A stretch of DNA of 64,000 bases from Allolobophora icterica (lineage: Eukaryota > Annelida > Clitellata > Crassiclitellata > Lumbricidae), in assembly GCA_963556255.1 (NCBI GenBank), contig OY744605.1:9541873-9605872 (forward strand), read 5' to 3'. Shown here piece after piece: positions 23,540-35,479 of this stretch. Positions within the stretch are counted from its first letter, which is position 1; every line of letters begins with the position of its first letter. A program made the position numbers and the translations under genes. The notes under the pieces are model-generated. The model ran no database searches. It was not told the origin of the DNA and worked only from the letters and a program-made list of their open reading frames with translations.

Positions 23540-23760
23540 GATCAAAGTACACTAATGATCACTGGAAATGTGCGAAGAAACTTCAGGTTAATGAAACTGA
23601 TGGCAGTTTTTCTATCTTGTTGCGACGTTCCAGCATTCTTAGTCGTCCTCCTCCAGGCCGCTTCTTTTTTCAAAGACTACTGAACGCATTCCCTTAAACA
23701 CATTTTCAGAAAATTTCCAGAGACTTTGACTGTGTTGAAGCTTAATTAAACAGCAGACTT
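23540..23760 (-). pseudogene. Decayed TRIM-RRM exon fragment
   Basis: The minus strand starts SFNTVKVSG, as in the gene at 37820-39709, and aligns with its RRM head at 38340-38525 at the DNA level (for example cctcctccag.c.gcttctt and agagactttgactgtgttgaagctt). A stop and frame shifts break it within 30 codons. It lies just beyond the 3' end of TRIM copy 2. Confidence 0.75.
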
Positions 23761-23806
23761 CTGACTGACCAGCTGTGCAGTACTGGTGTTATCATAATAA
23801 CTTTTT

Positions 23807-26800
23807 TCAGAAAATGTCTTGTCCATCGTATTTTCCAATCAGCAGTTGCTGACCTTTGAATTCTATGACCTCTTTCTTGAGAAATAACGTAGCAACTAAA
23901 AAAATGCATACCATGTTTAAAATTATGCTTTAGCTAATCTTATTTAGTATGGAAACTCCTAGAGGGAGACGGTCACTGTCATAATGCTTCAATTGGTTGT
24001 CGCTTCTGTGGGAAACCAAGCAATTTGCAATTGCAATCTTTTGAATAGAACTACTCGAGACCCATGCACCAGATGACAGGACACAGTTAGATAAGAAGTC
24101 CAAAATAGATGAGGTTTATTTCAGACCTTAACAACATCCGATAAATTTAAACAGAAAGCCGATACCAGAGCCTTAGACTAGCATATAAGAAACACTGGAA
24201 CCCTATGCAATTCAGGTTTAACAATATTCAAAGCGTCTCATGAGTGAGTGCAGTATTTGAGAGGCTGAGGGGTCAGAAAAGAGAAATGATAGGTTCTTAC
24301 AAACATGAATCAAACTGTAGGCCTACTTATGACAATTAAGTGCAACTACTCAAATGTCTGAGGAAGTAACGAAACAACACGTGATAGTTAACTATCGTAG
24401 AAGTAGGATATCAGTTCTACTGTAGCTAATCTATTGATAAAACTTTCAAACACACCTTTGGGATCTTCAAAAGTGATGACTGCTGTTCCTTCTTCCTGAT
24501 TGTACTCAATATTTTCGATTTTTCCACCACCAACACTTCCGAATATCACCACTAAATAGTCTATATTTAGGTTTTGTGAGATATGAGTCATATGACTGAC
24601 GAAAATCGTCCGGTTGGAAAAGGCAGACTGTTCCTTCTTTCCCATCGGATTCTTTTTGCTTTCGTTTGCTTTCTCGGGAAGCCTTGTAATAGAAATCCGC
24701 TTTCCTTTGTAAACCACAGACTTGTCAGATATCAAAACATCAGCAGCTGAAAGAACAATAAATAATAAATAATAAATAACTTCGAAAGCACTATTTCCAA
24801 AACTAGCGATACCATTGTAAAAGATAACAACTTTACACTAATTAATAATATTATTATTTTAAGACAATGATAACAGTAACTATGATGATCCTAAGTGGCA
24901 TGAAGAAGTAGTACAACCATTGCCCTTCACCACGATGTCTTGACTTTGGCGGTTGAACCTCAGTGCATGACACTGCCAAACTGCTCTATTTATTATATGG
25001 AATGACCTCAGCTCTGTTGTCAAACTGCACAAGTCCGACGGTCGTTTAAAGTTAAAGAATATTCAAAAATCGAAATCCACTAGTACTTCATTCAAATGCA
25101 TTAATCGTAATTGTACTCACGTTCTAGAGATTTTTACAGCACTCAAAGAATGCTACATCCTGGAAACAAGCTTATTTGAATGTGCTCAGTCAAACAAAAT
25201 CAATAGTAGGTAAGGTCAGGTTTGGTCCCATATCAAGATCCTAGGGTCAGGCAGGTGGATGTTGTTCAGAAGTGGATCAGCGAGAGAAGGAGAATGAGTG
25301 GTTCCAGTTTTAAATAGTTAACCCTAAGTTTAACATTTCTGAAACCAAAACATAGTGCACATCATTTAGCACTGTGACTTTCTGGCCACTGGCCTAATTC
25401 TGAACCATATTTGTCAGAAAGGTAAATTTTCGTAAAAGCAAAGAAAACGCGTTTGCTTACATGTCTCTATACAGACACGTCAGAAGCGTGCTTCTGAGGT
25501 TCAAGGGTCCTACAAACATCACAACCGCACGGTTTTCAATCGTCCAACCTTTCTTCACATGTACTCATTTGGAATCCACATTCTAAATGAGTTATGATGA
25601 TGAATACGACAATTTCTACAACACTGTAACACGGCACATGCCTTTACAAGGCTCTTAGACAAGGAGTGCCTCCTTAATTTCAATGCATGCAGGTACTTAT
25701 TTACCAACCCCAAGAGGCTGGATGACTGAGTCAGCCCAGATTGCCTCGTAATTGATGGATTATCTCCCATTCAATGAGTGTACAAATTTTACGTACTACA
25801 GACACATTTTCACTAACCAACTGAATCTGTGAATGTGGCAGCTGCGGTGTTGTGTTTTGGACTATAGTTGATGCTTTCAATATCACCACCGCTATAGTTC
25901 TCTAAAAGGTTCATGAGCATGACCTTCGTTATCCCAGATGGAATTTCGCTTAGATACACCATTCTGTTGGAAGCTGATGACACTTGTTTGGCATCCTCCC
26001 TTGGTTTTTCCACAAACGTGGAAAAAGATAATCGGCTACCTTTGTCAACAAGAACTTCTTTCTGGTCAGGTGTCTTGGCAACTGAAAGAAACATTCGCAC
26101 AATTTTATTCCAGTTTCTGATAATCTAATCTAAGAACTTCTATAGTGCCGTTAAACTAGCTTCCCAGTGTCAGTCCGATAGGATAGAGCGAATTTACTCA
26201 AATTTATCACCTTTTTGGCCTGAAACTCTGAAGCAACTATCGGCATCACAATCTTAAACTCAAATCTTCTAAAGCACCCATTACAAACTAAGCACATATT
26301 CCTGACTGCTGGGTTGGAGTGGCTGTCCAGTGATACTGTATTAAGACTCAAATCTGGTTGCCAGGTGATAATAAAAGAAAATTTTTCCCTAATATAATTT
26401 TAACCAAGATTCTAAACTAAGTACCATGATCAGTAAACTTCAATATTACAAATGATGATAGCCTTCAACTCATTCATGTCTTCCAATTATGATGTACAAT
26501 TTGCCAAAGCAGATGATCTTGGAATAAACCATGACCTCCATTCTATCCTGTACGTGAATAGGTATGCATGTAACTTTGTAACCGTACTGTATATTTTAAT
26601 CACAAACTTGTATACCACCTCTTCAAGAGTGCTCATCAGTGGCAATTCAGATCTGTTATCACAAAAACGATCTCAAGCTCTTATGGATTATAAGTAAGAC
26701 CAAGGTCATGTCGTAGGTTGCTAGGCAACTCATTCCAGAAACTTAGACCAACCATTATGAAGCATCTATGTGCACAATGGAAGCCTGGGCCAGTGGGAGG

Positions 26801-28584
26801 ACACCATGCGCAGCAGAGTAAAAAGATCTGCCGCTTGTAATGGATGAGTCCAAGATACATTAGTCCCTAAGATAACATGGAGGTCAGCTTTTTAAGGCAA
26901 TCATGCACACACATTATCATCTTAAACTTAATGAGTATTTGAAACGCTAACTAGCGCAGTTCATCTTGCACTAAACTGGATATATGCAGAAACTTAATGT
27001 ATCACCAATCAGCCGGGTCAATCGAGAAATATCTAGGTAATGTACAGTAGGTCCCATTGAAATCCAAGTTATCTAACTAATTCCATGTGAAACTATTTTG
27101 TGAAAATAAATATAACTGTCAAATCAACATCCATAATGGCCGCTGACATGCGCACTATGTCTAATACCTGATATAAACAGATGAGAACTAAGGTAATAGC
27201 ATGGTTGCTGAACGGAATCGCATGAAAGAGTGTGTTTCAAGTAATTGCAAAGTATGTGAACGAAATATAAATCATTGACAGGAAAATTCAATCTGTACCG
27301 GTATGAAGAGAAGTGTCTATGATAGAAGTGGATTCACAGGGACAGTAAATGCCTAATCAAAATATTTGTCAGGCTTCTGGAATAAAATAATGTGCCATTC
27401 GGCTTAGGCTATTTTATAAAGTAAATAGAGTTTAACAACACTAGTTGCTTACCTGGACCTTCATTTGGAAACTTTATAATTCGATCTGTTGACTGAGTGA
27501 CTGTTAGTTTGCCCACTACATTACTAAATCTGCATTGCTGCAAGAGGTATTCAAAGCTTGAAGGTTGGAAAGTAACTGTATCACATCGAAAACAATCTCC
27601 TCCGCAAGTTGGTGGAAGTTTTTCCAACTCAGTTGCTTTAAAATGCATTTGATTGGCAGCTCTACAAATATCTACAGGTGATCTTTGTGAAAGAAGTTTC
27701 TCAGAATACCTGCAGTAGCTGTCAATCATTATTCTCAATAACTCAACATCCCTTCTTGTGTTTTCAAAGGCTTCTAGGTTTTGTTTGCTAACTGATTTGA
27801 AATCCTGGACCAACATTTCTGTATGTTCGTCAATAAACCTTTTCAGGCTAGCTCCAGTGTAACGAATACGTTCTTCAGTTTCAGACATCTCTGCTATGAT
27901 TTCTTTCTTGTACTGATCCAGTGTTTCTGCAACTTTTTCATATTCTGGAAGCCTGTTCGTCATTTTTCTCAGGTCTTCTTCTAGCAGCATTGTAAATGCT
28001 TCAGCAGCTTTGTCAACATTTACACATTTATGAGACTGGTGACTCTCAACACAACAGATTAAACAGATGGCGACTTTATCATCAATACAGTACATCTTTA
28101 TGAGCTCTTTAGGATGATGGTCACAGTAACTGTTGTTATCTGAGACTGCAAGTTCCACGACTCGATGGTTTTGGCTGGATTTCGTTTTCTTGTAGGATTT
28201 GCTGCAGCGCTCACAAAGAATTTGATCACAATCACCACAATACATTTTAGCAATACCTTCTTCCCCTTCAGGGCAGATATTACACGTAGCTTCATCAGTT
28301 ACAGGTGCCAAAGTCAAATTTCCAATCTCCACCATTTCTCCAATAAAGAAATTATTTGGCAAATTGCATAAACCTCCAGCTGGAACTGCAAAATTATTCC
28401 TACATATTGGACAGGTAATCTGATCTCCAGGTCTCTTATCTTTTCCATAGGTTTCCAGACAGTGTAAACAGAACGTGTGAACACATGGAAGAATTTTTGG
28501 ATTTGTGAAGATTTCAGTACAAATCGAACATTGTGTCAAGTCACCAATTTTGTCCTGAACTAAGCTTTGATGACTCTTAGCCAT
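23807..28584 (-). CDS. TRIM-type RING/B-box protein with PARP14-like RRM repeats (copy 2)
   Basis: Four predicted exons, 28584-27453, 26081-25818, 24746-24456 and 23895-23807, total 1776 nt (591 residues), again all in phase 1. Donors are GTAAGC, GTTAGT and GTGTGT. Acceptors are ttctttcag twice and tttttttag. The order of domains matches copy 1: RING (C19-C61), B-box 1 (C101-H140), B-box 2 (C154-H185), coiled coil, then RRM-like units, ending GKYDGQDIF. In B-box 1 the first histidine ligand is Tyr131, whereas the other three copies keep His, so that zinc site may be weak. A 5'UTR acceptor (catttacag) precedes the ATG. Introns and the 5' flank parallel copy 1, so the two arose by segmental duplication. 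Confidence 0.85.
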
Positions 28585-28662
28585 TGGAGAACCTGTAAAT
28601 GAGTAGCAAGTTAGAAAAGGGCAAAACTTATAAGCTAACAGCTGATATCATAATACAATGCA

Positions 28663-29298
28663 GGTAATCTTGGCCTTTAGCGTCTGAAATTATTTACATT
28701 GCATGAGCGATGAAAACATTTCCTAGTAAAATCAAAGTAGAAGTTGGAAGACTGATAAAAATATTACTGAAACTAGAAGCTAGATGATCGATGAAAATAT
28801 TACATAAAAAACTCAAACTGGAATTTGGAATTGCGATGAAAATATATCGTTTTAGCACCAATGTCATTGCTGTAGATGAGAGGTTAAAACATTTCATAGT
28901 AACACTCAAACTAGAAGTTGGAATTGCGAAGAAAATATAGCTCAAATTAGAAACTGGATAATCAATGAAAATATAACTGAAACTAGAAGTTGGATTAATA
29001 ACATGGAACCATGATTATTTATTATAACCATTATTATTATTATTAAGGAGCTTTTATATAGCGTCCCTTCAAGGTGATCTACTCAGGAGCGCTCCTAGTC
29101 CAACCACGGCTAAAGAGAGTAGTTTTCAAGTTTGTAAGAAACAAGGTAGAGTGAGTCATAGGGAACAGGCGGAGTGCTACCGGAAGGCCATTCCAGGTTG
29201 TGGGGCCAGCGACTGAAAAAAGAACGGCGCTGCATAATGTATTAATATTTATTGCATTATAATGTAAATAATTTCAGATGCTAAAAGCCAAGATTACT
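28663..29298. mobile_element. GGTAAT-type transposon with satellite-like interior
   Basis: The left end ggtaatcttggcctttagcg and the right end gctaaaagccaagattact are inverted repeats, flanked by TACAATGCA at 28654-28662 and 29299-29307. The left half holds about six diverged copies of the gaaaatat-actagaagttgga unit. The right half carries a LINE fragment. It is the same family as 30702-34040. Confidence 0.8.
29030..29250 (-). pseudogene. LINE reverse-transcriptase C-terminal fragment
   Basis: The minus strand reads FSVAGPTTWNGLPVALR, the conserved near-C-terminal segment of CR1/L2-type LINEs. It lies within the transposon at 28663-29298. Confidence 0.65.
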
Positions 29299-29339
29299 TA
29301 CAATGCATTTGTACATAGATCTATAGATAGGAATTTGTT

Positions 29340-29620
29340 ACATCTTTAGCCATTTTTGGGTTCATGATAGTCAATTGGTCATTGTGCTGGACTATCACCC
29401 AACAAGTCGTGGGTTCGAATCGAGGGCAGAAATTTGTTTCACGATTTCAGCTCTACCCAAAGCCCTTGCTAAATCAGTTACAATGAACATACTGACCATA
29501 CACAGTTATTTGAAAGAATAGATAGCAAGGGAGACAACTGGCCACCCACCCCTATATGCCGTGTCTAGGAAAAATGAAGTTACTAACACTTCCTGCCCAT
29601 GTATGTATACACTGCCTTTC
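29340..29620 (+). mobile_element. tRNA-derived SINE-like repeat
   Basis: An A-box-like tcaattggtcattgtgctgg is followed by a B-box-like gggttcgaatcg about 45 bases later, the layout of a tRNA promoter. There is no tRNA cloverleaf beyond it. The 3' limit is uncertain. Confidence 0.5.
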
Positions 29621-30048
29621 AGTTAGGCTTTAGAGATAGCTTCAAATCTTCTGAACCACCTTTGTTTAATCGGTTTAAAAAGCAAAGCGGAAGTACAAAA
29701 CATAAAAATACATCTTATTGGAACTCATAACAATTTTGGTGCAATTCAAATAGCATGAGCAGTTTTAGGCATGCCCAGAAATACGTTTCTCTGAGAAAAA
29801 TTTCTCATCGATGTGAAAAATTTGGCTTGTAGGAAACACAAATCATCACAAAATACAAAAAAGTTCTACTTCACTCCTCGGACACTGGGCAGGGCACAGA
29901 ACGTGTCTAAATGAACTCACTGTTGATGCAGCAATATGCCGATCGTCCATGGTCTAACTACAGCCCACGCCTCTAACTCAGCAAGCCCTACAAGTCATCA
30001 ATGGACTGTAATTTCCAGCCGACTGATATGGCGGCTTAATCCACTTTT

Positions 30049-30660
30049 GGTAATTGCGAAGACTGAGTGCCTCCCTATAAAAACAATATGGTTGCCACCG
30101 ACTTCGCTCCAGTAGAGCGCCACTGCCTACCAGCCACATCCCACAATGCAATGTGTTAGGTAAGTAAGTAAAACGAACACTTGCAGTCAAATGCACACTT
30201 GAAGTAAAAACGAACTTTAATTTGATTAAAATTGAAATATATGCATACATCTTAAAATATATGCATACAATCTGTCCTCGCCCATTGTTTATTTCTTATA
30301 TCTGTTAGATATAAACAAAATCATTCAGTTGTGTTTGTAATATAAGTGTTCACTTTACTTACGTACTTAGCACATTGCATTGTAGGATGTTCCTGGTAGG
30401 TAGCATTCTTATATATATAACCTGGGATTAAGTAATCTTAGTCCCAGATATAATGGATTAAACCATTTCTTAAGATGTATGCATATATTTCAATTTTCAA
30501 TCTAATTAAAGTTCATTTTCGTTTGACTTAAAGTGTTCGACTTACTTACTTAGCGCATTGCATTGTGGGATGTTCCTGGTAGGCAGCGGCGCTCTATTGG
30601 AGCGAAGTCGGTGGCAACCATATTGTTTATATAGGGAGGCACTCAGTCTTCGCAATTACC
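30049..30660. mobile_element. GGTAAT-type MITE (612 bp)
   Basis: Inverted repeats of about 200 bases begin ggtaattgcgaagactgag and end ctcagtcttcgcaattacc. They are flanked by a perfect 8-bp duplication CCACTTTT (30041-30048 and 30661-30668). The equivalent flank of TRIM copy 1 (near 19655-19700) has no such insert. It is non-coding. Confidence 0.9.
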
Positions 30661-31334
30661 CCACTTTTTGTGGCAGTGTCAGTCCCAAGCCTGGAGAAAG
30701 GGGTAATCCTGGGTTTTAGCGTCGGAAATTATTTTCATTGAAACGTTCTAATACAATATACAATAAATAATCATCGTTCATCCAACTTCTAGTTTCAGTT
30801 ATATTTTGATCGATTATCCAGCTTCTACTTTCGTGAATATTTTCATCAATCTTCCAACTTCTAGTTCGAGTTTTACTATTTATATGTTTTCATCGGTGAT
30901 ACACGGGAATAATATAGACACTAAAACGATATAATTTTCATCGCAATTCCAACTTCTAGTTTGACTTTTATTATGTAACATTTTAATCGTTCATCCGGCG
31001 GCATGGGTGAGTATTTTACCAGCGGGTGTAAACGATACCAAACTTCAAAATTATGATACCTTAGACCATAACAATCAAAACGCAACTATTCCCAACTCGC
31101 GCTCACGTTCCGGCGATTTTCTAGAAATTTTTGAAAATCTGTAGAAACCCATGTTAAAAGTCGATTTCGCCATATTTACATAGAACTTATATCATTACAG
31201 AGTCCGCAATACAACCCTTCCGTAACGTAATGTGAACCCCGTAAGCACTGTACGACGTTTTGTAGCGCAATACGTTCCTTTCATAAGGTCTTGTGAACCC
31301 CTTTATGCAAATGGCGTAGAAGGGTCTGATTTTC

Positions 31335-31455
31335 TGGTTCCACGACAAAAGGTTCACGACAAATGGAGCACCGACAAATGGTTCACGGACAAAAGGTTCA
31401 CGACAAATGGTTCACGACAAAAGGTTCACGACAGAAGGTTCACATGCGAAAGGAT
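31335..31455. repeat. Short-period repeat, ggttcacgacaaa unit
   Basis: About eight copies of a 13-15-bp unit (aaaggttcacgacaaatgg and variants) sit at the left edge of the satellite. They resemble in style the edge repeats at 10180-10350 and 22530-22800. Confidence 0.8.
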
Positions 31456-31684
31456 CACGATATTCCAGCTTCTAGCTTGAGTGATATTTTCATTGGTTTC
31501 ATCTCATTTTCATCGTTCTTCCAGCTTCTTGTTTCAGCTCATTTTCGTCGCTCATCCAGCTTCTAGTTTAACTTACATTTTAATCTACTTTAATTTACAT
31601 TTTAATCATCATCCCGCTCCTAGTTTATTTAGCTTTTTCATCGCTCATAGGCCTAATATTAGGAAACAATTTTCATTGCATGAA

Positions 31685-32440
31685 ACCGGGATGATGAATG
31701 ACTAAAATGTAAACTAAACTGGAAGCGGGATGAACGATTAAAATGTTAATTAAACTAGAAACAGGATGAACGATAGAAATGTAAATTAAACTGGAAGCGG
31801 GATGAACGATAAAAATATAAATTAAACTGGAAGCGGGATCAACGATAAAAATATAAATTAAACTGGAAGCGGGATCAACGATAAAAATATAAATTAAACT
31901 GGAAGCGGGATCAACGATAAAAATATAAATTAAACTGGAAGCGGGATCAACGATAAAAATATAAATTAAACTGGAAGCGGGATCAACGATAAAAATATAA
32001 ATTAAACTGGAAGCGGGATCAACGATAAAAATATAAATTAAACTGGAAGCGGGATCAACGATAAAAATATAAATTAAACTGGAAGCGGGATCAACGATAA
32101 AAATATAAATTAAACTGGAAGCGGGATCAACGATAAAAATATAAATTAAACTGAAAGCGGGATCAACGATAAAAATATAAATTAAACTGGAAGCGGGATC
32201 AACGATAAAAATATAAATTAAACTGGAAGCGGGATCAACGATAAAAATATAAATTAAACTGGAAGCGGGATGAACGATTAAAATGTAAATAAAACTACGA
32301 GCGGGATGAATGATTAAAATGTTAATTAAACTAAGAGCGGGATGAACGATTAAAAAGTTAAACTAGAAGCGGGATGAACGATTAAAAAGTTAATTAAACT
32401 AGGAGCGGGATGAACGATTAAAAAGTTAATTAACCTAGCT
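31685..32440. repeat. 36-bp satellite array A
   Basis: The unit, with core aaactggaagcgggatcaac, repeats exactly every 36 bases (for instance gggatc at 31871 and 31907). There are about twenty copies, nearly identical at the centre and diverged at both edges. Confidence 0.92.
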
Positions 32441-33470
32441 GCATTTTCATCACTCTTCAAGAGTGATGAAAATTTAGCTAAATCTAGAAGCTGGAAGAGT
32501 GATGAAAATGTTGCTAACACTGGAAGCTGGAAGAGTGATGAAAAAGTAGCTAAAACTAGAGGCTGGAAGAAGTGATGAAAAAGTAGCTAAAACTAGAAGC
32601 TGGAAGAAGTAATGAAAAAGTAGCTAAAACTAGAAGCTGGAAGAGTGATGAAAAAGTGGCTAAAACTAGAAGCTGGAAAGTGATGAAAAAGTAGCTAAAA
32701 CTAGAAGCTGGAAGAAGTAATGAAAAAGTAGCTAAAACTAGAAGCTGGAAGAGTGATGAAAAAGTAGCTAAAACTAGAAGCTGGAAAGTGATGAAAAAGT
32801 AGCTAAAACTAGAAGCTGGAAGAAGTAATGAAAAAGTAGCTAAAACTAGAAGCTGGAAGAGTGATGAAAAAGTGGCTAAAACTAGAAGCTGGAAAGTGAT
32901 GAAAAAGTAGCTAAAACTAGAAGCTGGAAGAAGTAATGAAAAAGTAGCTAAAACTAGAAGCTGGAAGAGTGATGAAAAAGTGGCTAAAACTAGAAGCTGG
33001 AAAGTGATGAAAAAGTAGCTAAAACTAGAAGCTGGAAGAAGTAATGAAAAAGTAGCTAAAACTAGAAGCTGGAAGAGTGATGAAAAAGTAGCTAAAACTA
33101 GAAGCTGGAAAGTGATGAAAAAGTAGCTAAAACTAGAAGCTGGAAGAAGTAATGAAAAAGTAGCTAAAACTAGAAGCTGGAAGAGTGATGAAAAAGTAGC
33201 TAAAACTAGAAGCTGGAAAGTGATGAAAAAGTAGCTAAAACTAGAAGCTGGAGGAAGTAATGAAAAAGTAGCTAAAACTAGAAGCTGGAAAGTGATGAAA
33301 AAGTAGCTAAAACTAGAAGCTGGAAAGTGATGAAAAAGTAGCTAAAACTAGAAGCTGGAAGAAGTAATGAAAAAGTAGCTAAAACTAGAAGCTGGAAGAC
33401 GTGATGAAAAAGTAGCTAAAACTAGAAGCTGGAAGAAGTGATGAAAAAGTAGCTAAAACTGTAGCTTCTT
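32441..33470. repeat. 36-bp satellite array B with higher-order period
   Basis: The related unit, with core aaaactagaagctggaa and gtgatgaaaaagtagct, occurs in three length variants of about 37, 36 and 35 bases (agaagtaatg, agagtgatg and aagtgatg). They follow one another in that order over and over, giving a higher-order repeat of about 108 bases. Confidence 0.9.
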
Positions 33471-34048
33471 TCGTCTTCCTAGCCAAGTTGTGTTGCTTAA
33501 CAGATATAAAAATCTTTAATGTCGACTACTCCAGGTTAATAAACATATTAATACAGCGTAACTATAACGGATTAATAAATACAGCGAAACTTTATAAGAT
33601 CTTATTCTAGGTCACAACAGATTAGTAAATATAACGTAAATTTATAACATCCTATAAACTTAAAAACGCGCTATAAAAACACAGGACGATTTACGCCGAA
33701 GTTATGTGGCACGTGATTGGTCGGTATGATAATTATAGCGCTGTGGCTGGCGACTGTCAACATGGAGTTTGTACAGATTTTCAAAAATTTCTAGAAAATC
33801 GCCGGAACGTGAGCGCGTGTTGGGAATAGTTGCGTTTTGATTGTTATGGTCCAAGGTATCATAATTTTGAAGTTTGGTATCGTTTACACCCGCTGGTAAA
33901 ATACTCACCCATGCCCATCCGGCTTCTAGTTTCATTGATATTTTCATCAATCTTCCAACTTCTTGTTTGAGTTTAACTGTGAAACGTTTTCATCGCTCAT
34001 GCAATGTAAATAATTTCCGACGCTAAAGCCCAGGATTACCGAGAAAGG

Positions 34049-35233
34049 AGGAGGGCGACGCTAATACAGCGTCGTTAAACAGCAACTAACCAACCATCAA
34101 CACACTGGTGACTCAACAAGCGTACCAACCATCATTGCTCAGTTAACTGGACCAGTAACAGATGGTAACGTTAAAGCAGTTTACCGATATTCGTCGATGT
34201 ATGCACAAAATAGTCTGTAACTGAAACTTTTTCACCACGAAAACAACCTATACGAACCCTCAATCCTTACCCTGGGGCTCTGGGCTTAAATATCACAGAG
34301 GTCTACACACAAATGTGACGCATCCAAAAACGCATATCACGCGCGCGCTTTGGCTTATATATCACAATGTAAGAGATGTCAGAGGGTCAGAGGGAGTGGC
34401 ATTTTACTGGTAATGGCTCTTTAGTGACATTTACACGCACTTCCAAATACTTTAAAGTAAACGTACGAGCGTATGCGTTTACTGTAAATGCATTCGATAA
34501 AGCTAACCCTGGGAGCGACACTTATGACACCTAGCGAATGTAATTATCATTAACCAATTTCGAGACGCAAAGGGAACGGACGATTAAGATACTTAAGCTT
34601 ATCTCTTACATTATGACCGTTAACACAAGGATTCTATATTAGTGTAGAAAAGGTCCTTGACTTGTGCAGTTTATTTTATGGATGGTCGTTATCTGAATAT
34701 TTGTGTAGATATGGTGGACCTATGATCATGCAAATAATTTATACGTAGGCCTAACTATAGGCCTACGCTTGCCGTTCACGTAATTTAAAGACCTCAACAA
34801 GAGTCAACAGGATGACCTGCGAAATGAACAACTGCTTTCTCAATTGAAATATTTTGTATAATTTTATGATTTAGCCTACTTGCTGTTTCAATTGATGAAG
34901 AACAAAGAGGCCTAAAGATAGGCCTACTACGATAGGAGCTAAAGTTCAAATGGTCACACTCACAGGGGACTGGATGAATGACTCGATGCGTAACGAACAA
35001 CTCTAGAACGAACTTTCCTCTGAAATTGTCTGAATTACGCATATTCTCAGTTCCTCCACCAATAGGCGATTATAGGCCTACTGCCACTCACTCACCGTCA
35101 TAATAATTGTCACGACTGCAGTCGTGACAATTCTATACATTGTTTTTCTTCAGTCCCTAAACTTGAGGAATTCGTGCTCTGTTGGTCTTCGTTTCTATTC
35201 TTCTATACTTAACTCTTAGTTATCTTTGATTTA
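34049..35233. other. Displaced 5' flank of TRIM copy 2, then unannotated sequence
   Basis: About 34145-34380 is homologous to the upstream flank of TRIM copy 1 (19800-20050) and was separated from copy 2 by the insertions at 30049-34040. From 34420 to 35233 I found no gene. Confidence 0.5.
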
Positions 35234-35479
35234 CAGTGGCGGCGCGTGGATTTTTCAAAGGTGGTGCGAAGCATCAGTGGGCCGCCCCCTCCCCCGTTAG
35301 GCGGCAGCCATGTCTAGTAGTAGTCTATGGAAATTTTGTCTGTTTTGTGTATGATAGTAATTAGTAGTAGCCTTAGCCATTAGTAGCCTAGTATAGAGCA
35401 CAGTAGGAGATGCTGCTGATCCGCTACTAGTGTCACTGTGTACTGCACACTTAAAGTACTTTTAGTATTAGCAAATCGA

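Larger units (their letters stand above)
30702..34040. mobile_element. 3.3-kb GGTAAT-type transposon packed with a 36-bp satellite
   Basis: The element starts ggtaatcctgggttttagcg and ends cgctaaagcccaggattacc. Both sides are flanked by the perfect 8-bp duplication GAGAAAGG (30694-30701 and 34041-34048). The arms are long: 31002-31145 is repeated inverted at 33770-33920, including ccggcgattttctagaaa and aaacgataccaaacttc. The middle is almost entirely tandem repeats. No transposase is present, so it is non-autonomous. The 8-bp duplication suits hAT or P superfamilies, but the ends do not decide between them. Confidence 0.88.

Noticed and set aside
31685..33470. Regular 36-bp repeats resembling a CRISPR array
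   Set aside because: There are no unique spacers; units abut directly, and the genome is animal. It is a satellite.
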